64,000 nt of DNA from Streptomyces sp. CB01635 (GCF_002803065.1 NZ_NNBL01000027.1:43550-107549); one strand, 5' to 3'; counted from the stretch's first letter, positions 9,340 through 17,569 are shown. Program-made: numbers and translations. Notes: generated by a model from the letters alone, not told the origin.

Positions 9340-10728
9340 ATGAAGGCCCACGACGGGATGTACATCGGCGGCGAGTGGCGGGCCGCCGCGGGCACGGACA
9401 CGATCGCGGTGGTCGACCCGGCCGACGAGCAGGTCATCGCCCATGTCCCGGCGGGCATCGCCGAGGACGTCGACGCCGCCGTGTTCGCCGCCCACGAGGC
9501 GTTCCCCGCCTGGGCCGCGACGCCGCCCGCCGAGCGTGCCGCGAGGATCGCCGCCCTGCGCGACGTCCTCGTCGCCCGCAAGGACGAGATCGCCGAGACC
9601 GTCACCGCCGAACTCGGCGCGCCCCTGCAGTTCTCGCAGATGGTGCACGCCGGCGTGCCGATCCTGGTCGCCGGCTCGTACGCCGAACTCGCCGCCTCGT
9701 ACGCCTTCGAGGAGAAGGTCGGCAACTCCACCGTCTACGCCGAGCCGGTCGGTGTCGTCGGCGCGATCACGCCCTGGAACTACCCGCTCCACCAGATCGT
9801 CGCGAAGGTCGCCCCCGCGCTCGCGGCGGGCTGCACCGTCGTGCTCAAGCCCGCCGAGGACACCCCGCTGACCGCCCAGCTCTTCGCCGAGGCCGTCCAC
9901 GAAGCGGGCATCCCCGCGGGCGTGTTCAACCTCGTCACCGGTCTCGGCACCGTCGCCGGCCAGGCGCTCGCCGCGCACCCGGGCGTCGATCTGGTCTCCT
10001 TCACCGGCTCCACCGCCGTCGGCAAGCAGATCGGCGCCACCGCGGGCGCGGCCGTCAAGCGCGTCGCCCTCGAACTCGGCGGCAAGTCCGCCAACGTCAT
10101 CCTGCCGAGCGCCGACCTCACCAAGGCCGTCGGTGTCGGCATCGCCAACGTCATGGGCAACTCCGGCCAGACGTGCAGCGCCTGGACCCGCATGCTCGTC
10201 CACACGTCCCAGTACGACGAGGCCGTCACGCTCGCGGCCGAGGCCGCCGCCAAGTACGGCGACCGCATCGGCCCGCTCGTCAACGCCAAGCAGCACGCGC
10301 GCGTGCGCGGCTACATCGAGACGGGTGTCGCCGAGGGCGCCCGCCTCGTCGCCGGCGGCCCCGAAGCCCCGCGCGAGCAGGGCTACTTCGTCAGCCCGAC
10401 CGTCTTCGCCGACGTCACCCCCGAGATGACCATCGCCCAGGAGGAGATCTTCGGCCCGGTCGTCTCGATCATCCGTTACGAGGACGAGGACGAGGCCCTG
10501 CGCATCGCCAACGGCACCGTGTACGGCCTCGCGGGCGCCGTCTGGGCGGCCGACGACGCCGAGGCGGTCGCGTTCGCGCGTCGCATGGACACCGGCCAGG
10601 TCGACATCAACGGCGGCCGCTTCAACCCCCTCGCCCCGTTCGGCGGTTACAAGCAGTCCGGCGTCGGCCGCGAGCTGGGCGCGCACGGCCTGTCCGAGTA
10701 CCTCCAGACCAAGTCCCTCCAGTTCTAG
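9340..10728 (+). CDS. NAD(P)-dependent aldehyde dehydrogenase
   Basis: A 462-residue aldehyde dehydrogenase superfamily enzyme that oxidises an aldehyde to its acid in the cytosol. Visible family marks are the PWNYPL cofactor-site motif near 147, the general-base Glu245 in ELGGKS, the catalytic Cys279 in NSGQTCSA and EEIFGPV near 370. The start at 9340 has GGGAGGA 5-12 bases before it. The TAG stop overlaps the AGGAG that serves the downstream alcohol dehydrogenase, so the two form an operon that could take an alcohol through the aldehyde to the acid. A palindrome about 68 bases upstream matches one beside a TetR gene 6.6 kb away. Substrate specificity cannot be read from the sequence. Confidence 0.92.
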   Translation: MKAHDGMYIGGEWRAAAGTDTIAVVDPADEQVIAHVPAGIAEDVDAAVFAAHEAFPAWAATPPAERAARIAALRDVLVARKDEIAETVTAELGAPLQFSQMVHAGVPILVAGSYAELAASYAFEEKVGNSTVYAEPVGVVGAITPWNYPLHQIVAKVAPALAAGCTVVLKPAEDTPLTAQLFAEAVHEAGIPAGVFNLVTGLGTVAGQALAAHPGVDLVSFTGSTAVGKQIGATAGAAVKRVALELGGKSANVILPSADLTKAVGVGIANVMGNSGQTCSAWTRMLVHTSQYDEAVTLAAEAAAKYGDRIGPLVNAKQHARVRGYIETGVAEGARLVAGGPEAPREQGYFVSPTVFADVTPEMTIAQEEIFGPVVSIIRYEDEDEALRIANGTVYGLAGAVWAADDAEAVAFARRMDTGQVDINGGRFNPLAPFGGYKQSGVGRELGAHGLSEYLQTKSLQF

Positions 10729-10742
10729 GAGCTCCGCGCCTC

Positions 10743-11825
10743 ATGGTCCGTGCCGCTGTACTGCCCGCCGTCGGCTCTCCCCTGGAGATCACGGAGATCG
10801 ACCTGCCCGAGCCCGGCCCCGGCCAGGTCCGGGTCAGGCTCACCGCCGCCGGGGTCTGCCACTCCGACCTGTCCCTGACCAACGGCACGATGCGCGTGCC
10901 CGTACCCGCCGTGCTCGGCCACGAGGGCGCCGGCACCGTCGTCTCCGTCGGCGAGGGCGTCACCCATGTCGCACCCGGCGACGGGGTCGTCCTCAACTGG
11001 GCGCCCGCGTGCGGAAAGTGCCACGCCTGCTCGCTCGGCGAGGTGTGGCTGTGCGCCGACGCCCTCACCGGCGCGGGCTCCGTGTACGCCCACCGCTCCG
11101 ACGACGGCAGCGACCTCCACCCCGGCCTGAACGTCGCGGCGTTCGCCGAGGAGACGGTGGTCGCCGCGAACTGCGTCCTGCGCGCCCCCGAAGGCGTCCC
11201 CCTCACCGACGCGGCCCTCCTCGGCTGCGCCGTCCTGACCGGATACGGCGCCGTGCACCACTCGGCGCGGGTCCGCGAGGGCGAGACGGTCGCCGTGTTC
11301 GGCGTCGGCGGGGTCGGCCTCGCCACGCTCCAGGCGGCCCGAATCGCCGGCGCCTCGAAGATCATCGCGGTGGACGTCTCCCCGGAGAAGGAGGAGCTGG
11401 CCCGCAAGGCCGGCGCCACCGACTATGTCGTGGCCTCCGAGACCACCGCACGCGAGATCCGCGGCCTCACCGGCAAGCAGGGTGTGGACGTCGCGGTCGA
11501 GTGCGTGGGCCGCGCCGTGACCATCCGTACCGCGTGGGAGTCCACGCGGCGCGGCGGCCGCACCACGGTCGTCGGTATCGGCGGCAAGGACCAGCAGGTC
11601 ACCTTCAACGCCCTGGAGCTCTTCCACTTCGGCCGCACGCTCTCGGGCTGCGTCTACGGCAACTCCGACCCGGCGAAGGACCTCCCGGTCCTGGCCGAGC
11701 ACATCCGCGCGGGCCGCCTCGACCTGAGCGCGCTCGTCACCGAACACATCGCCCTCGACGGGATCCCCGCCGCCTTCGACAACATGGTCGCGGGCAAGGG
11801 CGGACGGGCGCTGGTCGTCTTCTAG
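10743..11825 (+). CDS. Zinc-dependent alcohol dehydrogenase (MDR family)
   Basis: A 360-residue medium-chain dehydrogenase/reductase. Catalytic-zinc ligands are visible as Cys in GVCHSD (about 38) and the GHEGAG His-Glu pair (about 60). The structural-zinc loop has Cys residues in CGKCHACSLGEVWLC (about 91-105). The Rossmann motif GVGGVGL is near 188. Length and motifs fit the class III-like/AdhD group that oxidises alcohols or hydroxymethyl-thiol adducts with NAD. AGGAG 11-15 bases upstream overlaps the aldehyde dehydrogenase stop codon, so it is the second gene of that operon. A strong hairpin follows at 11843. Together the pair suggests alcohol/aldehyde oxidation or detoxification. Confidence 0.9.
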   Translation: MVRAAVLPAVGSPLEITEIDLPEPGPGQVRVRLTAAGVCHSDLSLTNGTMRVPVPAVLGHEGAGTVVSVGEGVTHVAPGDGVVLNWAPACGKCHACSLGEVWLCADALTGAGSVYAHRSDDGSDLHPGLNVAAFAEETVVAANCVLRAPEGVPLTDAALLGCAVLTGYGAVHHSARVREGETVAVFGVGGVGLATLQAARIAGASKIIAVDVSPEKEELARKAGATDYVVASETTAREIRGLTGKQGVDVAVECVGRAVTIRTAWESTRRGGRTTVVGIGGKDQQVTFNALELFHFGRTLSGCVYGNSDPAKDLPVLAEHIRAGRLDLSALVTEHIALDGIPAAFDNMVAGKGGRALVVF

Positions 11826-11842
11826 ACCCGGGTGGACCCGTG

Positions 11843-11884
11843 CCCCACGACCCCGGCCGCCCCCGCGCGGCCGGGGTCGTGGGG
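11843..11884 (+). terminator. 18-bp perfect hairpin terminator
   Basis: Arms at 11843-11860 and 11867-11884 are perfectly complementary, with a six-base loop. It lies 17 bases after the alcohol dehydrogenase stop. Confidence 0.85.
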
Positions 11885-11944
11885 TTGTCCGCACCCGGCC
11901 CGCGCTTTCCCATGGCCAGGCAAAAACTGCTGCTGCGCAACCCG

Positions 11945-11974
11945 TTGACCTACGTACCGTCCGGTCAGTACGTT
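11945..11974 (+). promoter_or_regulatory. Promoter with embedded palindromic operator for MHS transporter
   Basis: A -35-like TTGACC (11945-11950) and a -10-like TACGTT (11969-11974) are separated by 18 bases. The spacer holds an imperfect palindrome (11952-11973) centred on CCGG, with core TACCGTCCGGTCAGTA. This core matches the palindrome at 35884-35901 at 13 of 16 positions. An operator between -35 and -10 suggests repression by a TetR-type protein. Confidence 0.55.
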
Positions 11975-12031
11975 CCCGGAACCGCGGCGCCGCGGATCGT
12001 CCCCTCCCCGCAGTCACCGGAGTGTGCACGC

Positions 12032-13363
12032 ATGGACACGGCACCATCCGCTCGCCCCGCAGCCACCGCTTCCCCCGAAGCCGAGACCCGCGCCCGAAGG
12101 AAGGTCGCCACCGCCGCCGCGCTCGCCTCGGCCGTCGAGTGGTACGACTACTTCGTCTTCGGCATCGCGGCCGCCCTCGTGCTCGGCGACCTCTACTTCC
12201 CCTCCGGCAGCTCGTCGGCGGGCGTGCTCGCCGCCTTCGCGACCTTCGCCGTCGGCTTCCTGGCCCGCCCGCTCGGCGGGGTCATCGCCGGCCAGCTCGG
12301 CGACAAGCGCGGCCGCAAGCCCATGCTGGTCCTCGCCCTGACCCTGATGGGCCTTGCCACCACGGGCATCGGCCTGCTCCCCACGTACGACACGATCGGC
12401 GTGGCCGCGCCGATCCTCCTCGTCGCCCTGCGCGTCGTGCAGGGCCTCGCCGTCGGCGCCCAGTGGGGCGGCGCGATGCTGATGGCCACCGAGTACGCCC
12501 CCGAGGGCAAGCGCGGCCTCTACGGCAGCCTCGTCCAACTCGGCGTCCCCATCGGCGTGGTGACCGCCAACACCGTGTTCCTCGTCGCCGGCGCCCTCAC
12601 CAGCGACAGCGCCTTCACCGCGTGGGGCTGGCGGCTCCCGTTCCTGGTGGGCCTGCTCGTCCTGGCCCTTGCCTGGTACATCCACGCGAAGGTCGAGGAG
12701 ACCCCCGAGTTCAAGGCCGCGGAAGCGGAACTGGCGAAGGCGGAGGCGGACCGCTCCCGCTCCCCGCTGCGCAGGATCCTGCGCGAGCACCTCGGCACGG
12801 TCTTCCTCGCGGGCGGCTCCTTCGCCGTGAACACCGCGACGTTCTACATCATCATCACGGGAGTCCTCGACTACACGACCCGTGAACTCGGCATGGAGCG
12901 CGAGGCCGTCCTCACCGTCTCGCTCTGCATCAGCCTCACCCAGCTCGCCCTGATCCCCGCGTCGGCGGCCCTCTCCGACCGCATCGGTCGGCTGCGGATC
13001 TACGCGCTCGGCGCCGCGGGCCTCGTCGTGTGGGCCGTGCCGATGTTCCTGCTCATCGACACCGGCTCACTGCTCTGGCTGGCCGTGGGCACCTTCGTCA
13101 CCAGCTGCTTCCTGAGCATCATGTACGGGCCGCAGGCCGCGCTGTTCGCGGAGCTGTTCACCGCCGAGATGCGCTACACGGGAGCCTCGCTCGGCTACCA
13201 GATCGCGGCCGTGTTCGGCGGCGGACTCGCGCCGTTCGTGATGGTGCTGCTCCTGGAGGCGACCGGCACGTCGATGGCCGTCTCCGGCTACATCATCGGC
13301 CTCGGCGTGATCGCCCTGATCTCCATCAAGGTGCTTGCGGGGCGGGCCCCGGCTGCGCGCTGA
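12032..13363 (+). CDS. MFS transporter, metabolite:H+ symporter (MHS) type
   Basis: A 443-residue, roughly 12-helix transporter. The N-terminal pattern AVEWYDYFVFG, the loop GQLGDKRGRKPML and GAQWGGAMLMATEYAPEGKRG are typical of the MHS family, which imports carboxylates such as dicarboxylates, shikimate, benzoates or ketoglutarate with protons. The ATG at 12032 has GGAG 10-13 bases upstream. The gene has its own promoter, separated from the alcohol dehydrogenase by a terminator. Its last 38 bases overlap the end of the convergent urea transporter gene. The operator-like palindrome in its promoter resembles one before the kinase/acyl-CoA dehydrogenase operon at 35.8 kb, hinting that its cargo may be a carboxylic acid degraded there. 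That link is inference. Confidence 0.9.
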   Translation: MDTAPSARPAATASPEAETRARRKVATAAALASAVEWYDYFVFGIAAALVLGDLYFPSGSSSAGVLAAFATFAVGFLARPLGGVIAGQLGDKRGRKPMLVLALTLMGLATTGIGLLPTYDTIGVAAPILLVALRVVQGLAVGAQWGGAMLMATEYAPEGKRGLYGSLVQLGVPIGVVTANTVFLVAGALTSDSAFTAWGWRLPFLVGLLVLALAWYIHAKVEETPEFKAAEAELAKAEADRSRSPLRRILREHLGTVFLAGGSFAVNTATFYIIITGVLDYTTRELGMEREAVLTVSLCISLTQLALIPASAALSDRIGRLRIYALGAAGLVVWAVPMFLLIDTGSLLWLAVGTFVTSCFLSIMYGPQAALFAELFTAEMRYTGASLGYQIAAVFGGGLAPFVMVLLLEATGTSMAVSGYIIGLGVIALISIKVLAGRAPAAR

Positions 13364-14384
13364 GCGTCCCCGCCGCCATCGGCTCCGGCACCGCGGGTGC
13401 CGGAGCCGAGGTGCGCAGCCCGGGGAAGGACCGGGCCGCCGCCAGGAAGGCGAATGTCGTCAGGACGAACGGCCAGGTGAACGTGTGCCCGCCCGACGGC
13501 GCGAACACCGCCGCCATGGCTGGCGTCGCGGCCGTCGCGGTGAACGCGCCCACCGCCGCGTACGCCAGAGTGCGCGGACCCGCCTCCAGGAACACCCCGC
13601 ACAGGGCCAGCGCCACAAGGATCGCGTTGTAGCCCATGGTCCCGTCCGCGATCTGCGCGGCGGGAGCGCCGAGCGCCCACGCGGAGAGGATCCCGACGAG
13701 GCTGCCCATGCCCGCCACGGCCGCGGCCCTGCGGCTCGCGACGAGCAGCGCGGCGAGGATGAGCGCGCCGACGTACCACTGCGGCATGAAGAAGATCTCG
13801 GCGAAGCCCGTGAAGAACCCGTGCCACAGATCGGAGAAGCCGAGCGACGTCGGCCCGGTCGCCGCGCTCGTGAGGGCCGCTAGGCCGTCGCCGTGGTGCC
13901 AGATCCGCTCGAACCCCGGTGCCGCGGTGGTCGTCGCGCTCGCGAGGAGGCAGTAGGGGAGCGTCAGCGACGGCAGGTTCCACACGCCGAGCAGATTGAC
14001 GACGGCCGCGGTGACGACGGTGACGACGACGCAGCCGGCCGCGGCGAGCAGCGCGGTCGACAGATGGTCGGCGCCCAGGAACACCGCGAAACACAGCGCC
14101 GTCAGACAGGCGTTGAATCCTTCGAGGCCCGTCGAGACGCGCTCGCGGTCCGCGCCGAGCAGCCGCGAGGTGGCCGTGCCGAGCGCCGTTCCCGCGATCG
14201 CGTAGAGCCCGTACTCCCACCCCGCAGCGAACAGTGCCACGGTGAGGAGCGCACCGGCCGGGACGCTGGACAGAAAGACGACCTGAGCCTGCCCGCGCAG
14301 GAGCTGAACGCCGAGCTGTCTACAACCCGCTCCCCAATTAAGGGGTGATTTGCCAGGAGTTGGGCCGTACTTGGCCTGCCGCAT
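13326..14384 (-). CDS. Urea transporter (UT family)
   Basis: A 352-residue, strongly hydrophobic membrane protein. The segments LLRGQAQVVFL, STGLEGFNACLTALCFAVFLG and the second-half repeat DGTMGYNAILVALALCGVFL are the two internally duplicated signature regions of bacterial and eukaryotic urea channels. It would conduct urea across the cytoplasmic membrane as a nitrogen source. A GlnR-like box lies at 14398-14413, only 14 bases before the ATG at 14384. This leaves little room for a normal promoter, but I found no in-frame ATG, GTG or TTG further in that fits the family. The 3' end overlaps the convergent MHS gene by 38 bases. No urease genes lie nearby. Confidence 0.88.
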   Translation of the reverse strand: MRQAKYGPTPGKSPLNWGAGCRQLGVQLLRGQAQVVFLSSVPAGALLTVALFAAGWEYGLYAIAGTALGTATSRLLGADRERVSTGLEGFNACLTALCFAVFLGADHLSTALLAAAGCVVVTVVTAAVVNLLGVWNLPSLTLPYCLLASATTTAAPGFERIWHHGDGLAALTSAATGPTSLGFSDLWHGFFTGFAEIFFMPQWYVGALILAALLVASRRAAAVAGMGSLVGILSAWALGAPAAQIADGTMGYNAILVALALCGVFLEAGPRTLAYAAVGAFTATAATPAMAAVFAPSGGHTFTWPFVLTTFAFLAAARSFPGLRTSAPAPAVPEPMAAGTLSAQPGPAPQAP

Positions 14385-14397
14385 CCCGTGCCCCCGT

Positions 14398-14413
14398 GTT
14401 ACGTCCCTGTTTC
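14398..14413 (-). promoter_or_regulatory. Putative GlnR box upstream of urea transporter
   Basis: Read on the minus strand the sequence is GAAAC-N6-GTAAC, matching the two-site spacing known for the actinomycete nitrogen regulator GlnR. A nitrogen-source transporter is an expected target. The box is unusually close to the start codon. Confidence 0.5.
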
Positions 14414-14495
14414 ACCCAGCAGAACGGAGGCACTTTACCGACATCCCCTGAAGTCCGGAAGAACGGGCCTATCACGGTAGGAAGCCCCCTCCCGG

Positions 14496-15206
14496 CTAGT
14501 GCAGCGCCCCCGCCTCGATCCCCAGCGCGTCGCCGAACGCCCGCTCCCCGGCAGGCGTGACCTTCACGGCCCGCTCCGACCCGATCCGCACGACCCAGCG
14601 CGCGTCGAACGCGTGGCTGCACAGGGCCGCGCCCGCCGTCCCCGCGAGATGCGGCCGGCGCTCGGTCCAGTCCAGGCACGCCCGCGCCAGGGGCCGGCGC
14701 CCCGACCGGTCGAGCCCGATCCCCAACGCGCCGAACAGGTCCACCCCCTGCGGGGTCAGCGCGAACCCCGTATCCGTGCGCAGGTCCCCGCGCCGGACCA
14801 GCGCGTCCGTGAGCGCGATGCCGAGGCGGCCCGCGAGATGGTCGTAACAGGTGCGCCCGCGCGCCATCGCGTCCCGCGCGCTCACCGCCCGCAGGGTCTG
14901 CGGCCGCTCCCCGCCGTCGGGCGCCGCGTACGCCGCGAGTTCCTCCACGAGCCCGGCCACGCGCGCGTCCGCGAGCCGCACGTAGCGGTGGCGCCCCTGC
15001 CGCTCCTCGGAGAGGAGGCCGCCCGAGACGAGCTTGCCCAGATGCTCGCTCGCCGTCGACGCCGCGACCCCTGCGTGCCGTGCCAGCTCACCGGCGGTCC
15101 ACGCCCGCCCGTCGAGCAGGGCGAGCAGACAGGCCGCGCGGGTCTCGTCGGCCATCAGTGCGGCGAGCGCGGCGAGGCGCGGTGCGCCGGGTTCCCTGGA
15201 CTTCAT
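14496..15206 (-). CDS. ArsR-family transcriptional regulator with C-terminal extension
   Basis: A 236-residue cytosolic regulator. Residues about 10-80 form an ArsR-type winged helix: ADETRAACLLALL, then the recognition region GVAASTASEHLGKLVSGGLLSEERQGRHRYVRLA. The remaining 150 residues are an extension with Cys residues but no clear ArsR metal-site motif such as ELCVCDL. Typical ArsR proteins have 100-120 residues, so this belongs to the longer group that may sense small molecules instead of metals. It lies 43 bases upstream of nothing on its own strand but just downstream of the TetR gene at 15250, and may be read from the same transcript. Target unknown. Confidence 0.8.
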   Translation of the reverse strand: MKSREPGAPRLAALAALMADETRAACLLALLDGRAWTAGELARHAGVAASTASEHLGKLVSGGLLSEERQGRHRYVRLADARVAGLVEELAAYAAPDGGERPQTLRAVSARDAMARGRTCYDHLAGRLGIALTDALVRRGDLRTDTGFALTPQGVDLFGALGIGLDRSGRRPLARACLDWTERRPHLAGTAGAALCSHAFDARWVVRIGSERAVKVTPAGERAFGDALGIEAGALH

Positions 15207-15249
15207 GGGTCGAGCATGCGCCCGGCACGGTTCGGTGACCGCCGAAACG

Positions 15250-15897
15250 TCAGTGCAGCGCCGCGACCTGCTCGTACTGCAGCGTGAGCCCGTCGAGGAG
15301 CGCCCGCAGGCCCGTCTCGAAGGCCCGCTCGTCGATCAGCTCCTGGCGGTCGGCGAGCAGATGCGCCTGGCCGAGGTGGGGGTAGTCGGCGGGGTCGTAC
15401 GCCGTCTCGTCGTCGACGAAGCCCCCGGCAAAGGAGCCGAGCGCGGAGCCCGTCACGAAGTACCGCATGAGCGCGCCGATCGACGTGGCCTGCGCCGGGG
15501 GCCAGCCCGCGTCCACCATCGAGCCGAACACGGCATCGGCGAGCCGGAGCCCCGCGGGCCTGCGCCCAGGCCCCTGGGCGAGCACCGGGACGATGTTGGG
15601 GTGCGCGAGCAGAGCCGCCCGGTAGGAGACCACCCAGTCGTGCAGGGCCGTGCGCCAGTCGCGCCCGTCCGCGGCGTCGAACATCGACAGGTCGACCTGC
15701 GCGCTCACCGAGTCGGCGACCGCCTCAAGGATCTGGTCCTTGGTGCGGAAGTGGTTGTACAGCGAGGGGCCGCTCACGCCCAGCTCGGCGGCGAGCCGCC
15801 GCGTGGAGACGGCCGCGAGGCCCTCGGCGTCGACGAGAGAGAGCGCCGCCGTGACGATGCGGTCTCTGCTCAGGAGGGGCTTGCGCGGTCGGGCCAT
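15250..15897 (-). CDS. TetR-family repressor (predicted regulator of acyl-CoA/aldehyde dehydrogenases)
   Basis: A 215-residue TetR regulator. The N-terminal helix-turn-helix is clear: IVTAALSLVDAEGLAAVSTRRLAAELGVSGPSLYNHF in pieces between residues about 10 and 50. The ligand domain follows. The ATG at 15897 is chosen. A TTG or ATG a little upstream would also be in frame, but a -10-like TACTAT (15904-15909, minus strand) sits just before 15897 and would give a leaderless message. A palindrome at 15925-15943 lies between this gene and the divergent acyl-CoA dehydrogenase, and a near copy precedes the aldehyde dehydrogenase at 9340. I infer that it represses itself and both dehydrogenase promoters, with an acyl-CoA or related metabolite as ligand. 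Confidence 0.85.
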   Translation of the reverse strand: MARPRKPLLSRDRIVTAALSLVDAEGLAAVSTRRLAAELGVSGPSLYNHFRTKDQILEAVADSVSAQVDLSMFDAADGRDWRTALHDWVVSYRAALLAHPNIVPVLAQGPGRRPAGLRLADAVFGSMVDAGWPPAQATSIGALMRYFVTGSALGSFAGGFVDDETAYDPADYPHLGQAHLLADRQELIDERAFETGLRALLDGLTLQYEQVAALH

Positions 15898-15924
15898 GCG
15901 GCACATAGTAGGGCTGTCAACCAA

Positions 15925-15943
15925 AAACTAGCAGTGCTAATTT
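15925..15943. promoter_or_regulatory. Putative TetR operator between TetR and acyl-CoA dehydrogenase genes
   Basis: AAACTAGCAGTGCTAATTT has 8-bp half-sites with one mismatch. It sits in the short divergent intergenic region and shares 15 of 19 positions with 9254-9272. Confidence 0.7.
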
Positions 15944-15976
15944 AGTACTCGTTCACTCATGCCTGAGGTGTGGTCC

Positions 15977-17164
15977 ATGAATCTGGAGCTCAGCGAGGAG
16001 CAGACGGCTGTCCGTCAGCTCGCCAAGGACTTCGTGGCACGCGAGATCACCCCGAACGTCGTCGGCTGGGACCGCGCCGAAGAGGTCGACCGCGGCATCG
16101 TCAAGAAGCTCGGCGACGTCGGCTTCCTGGGCCTGACCATCGACGAGGAGTACGGCGGCTCGGGCGGCGACCACCTGGCGTACTGCCTGGTCACGGAGGA
16201 GCTGGGGCGCGGCGACTCGTCCGTGCGCGGCATCGTCTCCGTCTCGCTGGGCCTGGTCGCCAAGACGATCCAGTCCTACGGGACCGAGGAGCAGAAGCGG
16301 GAGTGGCTGCCGCGGCTCACGGCCGGCGAGGCCCTCGGCTGCTTCGGGCTCACCGAGCCCGGCACCGGCTCCGACGCCGGCAGCCTCACCACCCGGGCCG
16401 TCCGCGACGATGGGGGCCCCTCCCGCTCGAGCGGAGCCGAGAGTGGGGGAGACTACGTGATCAACGGCTCCAAGATGTTCATCACGAACGGCACCTGGGC
16501 CGACGTCGTCCTCCTCTTCGCCCGCTCCACCGACGCCCCCGGACACAAGGGCGTCACCGCCTTCCTCGTCCCCACGGACACCCCCGGCCTCACCCGCCGC
16601 ACCATCCACGGCAAGCTCGGTCTGCGCGGCCAGGCCACCGCCGAGCTGGTCCTCGAGGACGTCCGCGTGCCCGCCTCCGCGATGCTCGGCCCGGAGGGCA
16701 AGGGCTTCTCCGTCGCCATGTCGGCGCTCGCCAAGGGACGCATGTCGGTGGCCGCGGGCTGCGTCGGCATCGCGCAGGCCGCGCTCGACGCCGCCGTGGG
16801 ATACGCGGCGGAGCGCGAGCAGTTCGGCAAGTCCATCGCCTCGTACCAGCTGGTGCAGGAGCTGATCAGCGACATATCCGTCGACGTGGACGCCGCGCGC
16901 CTGCTGACCTGGCGCGTCGCCGACCTCATCGACCGCGGCGAGGACTTCGCGACCGCCGCCTCCAAGGCCAAGCTCTTCGCCTCCGAGGCCGCGGTGCGCT
17001 GCGCGAACAACGCCCTCCAGGTCTTCGGCGGCTACGGCTACATCGACGAGTACCCGGTCGGCAAACTCCTGCGCGACGCCCGCGTCATGACCCTCTACGA
17101 GGGCACCAGCCAGATCCAGAAGCTCATCATCGGCCGCGCGCTCACCGGCGTATCGGCCTTCTGA
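15977..17164 (+). CDS. Acyl-CoA dehydrogenase with in-frame repeat insertion
   Basis: A 395-residue FAD-dependent acyl-CoA dehydrogenase that introduces the alpha-beta double bond in short or branched acyl-CoA. Typical marks are MNLELSEEQ at the start, CFGLTEPGTGSDAG near 115, FGGYGYIDEYPV near 350 and the catalytic-base Glu375 in LYEGTSQIQ. GAGGTG 8 bases before the ATG at 15977 favours this start over the ATG at 15959. Residues about 146-158 (GGPSRSSGAES) have no counterpart in the family, where a short turn leads straight into DYVINGSKMF. The DNA there (16411-16450) is a GC-rich palindromic repeat, kept in frame. It is divergent from a TetR gene with a shared operator. Electron transfer would go to ETF, which is not encoded here. 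Confidence 0.93.
   Translation: MNLELSEEQTAVRQLAKDFVAREITPNVVGWDRAEEVDRGIVKKLGDVGFLGLTIDEEYGGSGGDHLAYCLVTEELGRGDSSVRGIVSVSLGLVAKTIQSYGTEEQKREWLPRLTAGEALGCFGLTEPGTGSDAGSLTTRAVRDDGGPSRSSGAESGGDYVINGSKMFITNGTWADVVLLFARSTDAPGHKGVTAFLVPTDTPGLTRRTIHGKLGLRGQATAELVLEDVRVPASAMLGPEGKGFSVAMSALAKGRMSVAAGCVGIAQAALDAAVGYAAEREQFGKSIASYQLVQELISDISVDVDAARLLTWRVADLIDRGEDFATAASKAKLFASEAAVRCANNALQVFGGYGYIDEYPVGKLLRDARVMTLYEGTSQIQKLIIGRALTGVSAF
16411..16450 (+). repeat. GC-rich palindromic repeat inserted in a coding region
   Basis: A 40-base element beginning TGGGGGCCCC and ending GAGTGGGGGA, with a perfect 12-bp palindrome CCGCTCGAGCGG at 16423-16434. From memory, closely similar sequences recur in Streptomyces genomes, mostly between genes. 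Here it codes for an extra surface-loop-like segment within the acyl-CoA dehydrogenase. Confidence 0.6.
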
Positions 17165-17192
17165 GACCGGGCTGTCGGGTCGGACTTCCGCA

Positions 17193-17263
17193 TCCGGCTT
17201 CCGAGTCCGGCTTCTGAGTACGTTTCTGAGTACGCGAGCGGATGGGGGTGTGCCCCCGTCCGC
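17193..17263 (+). terminator. Short direct repeats followed by terminator-like hairpin
   Basis: Degenerate copies of a TCCGGCTTCYGAGTACG-like unit occupy 17193-17234. They are followed by a stem at 17238-17248 pairing with 17253-17263 (11 bp including one T-G pair, loop TGTG). It sits about 75 bases after the acyl-CoA dehydrogenase stop and just before the next gene. Confidence 0.55.
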
Positions 17264-17278
17264 TCCATGCTGTCGCCC

Positions 17279-17569
17279 ATGAGTGACACACCGGTCAAGC
17301 ACAGGACCACCAACGCCTTCTACGGACAGGCCGTCGCCTCCTTCGCGCTCGCGCTCGTGGCGACCGCCGTCGGGATCTACCGCATCGACGCCAGCGGCTG
17401 GGTCCGCGGCTTCCTCGCCATCGCCGTCCTCTATCTGACGACCTCCGCGTTCACGCTCGCCAAGGTCATCCGGGACCGTCAGGAGGTCGATCAGGTCGTC
17501 AGCCGTATCGACCAGGCCCGCATCGACAAGATCCTCGCCGAGCACGATCCCTTCAAGCCCGCCGCCTGA
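17279..17569 (+). CDS. Small YiaA/B-type two-helix membrane protein
   Basis: A 96-residue protein with two transmembrane segments (about 17-35 and 43-62) and a charged C-terminus (KVIRDRQEVDQVVSRIDQARIDKIL). The motif NAFYGQAVASFALALVATAVGIYRID matches the YiaA/YiaB-like inner-membrane family of unknown function. The start is uncertain: an ATG at 17267 adds MLSP, and neither has a clear ribosome site. The next gene, a TetR regulator, begins 74 bases later behind its own operator. Confidence 0.75.
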   Translation: MSDTPVKHRTTNAFYGQAVASFALALVATAVGIYRIDASGWVRGFLAIAVLYLTTSAFTLAKVIRDRQEVDQVVSRIDQARIDKILAEHDPFKPAA

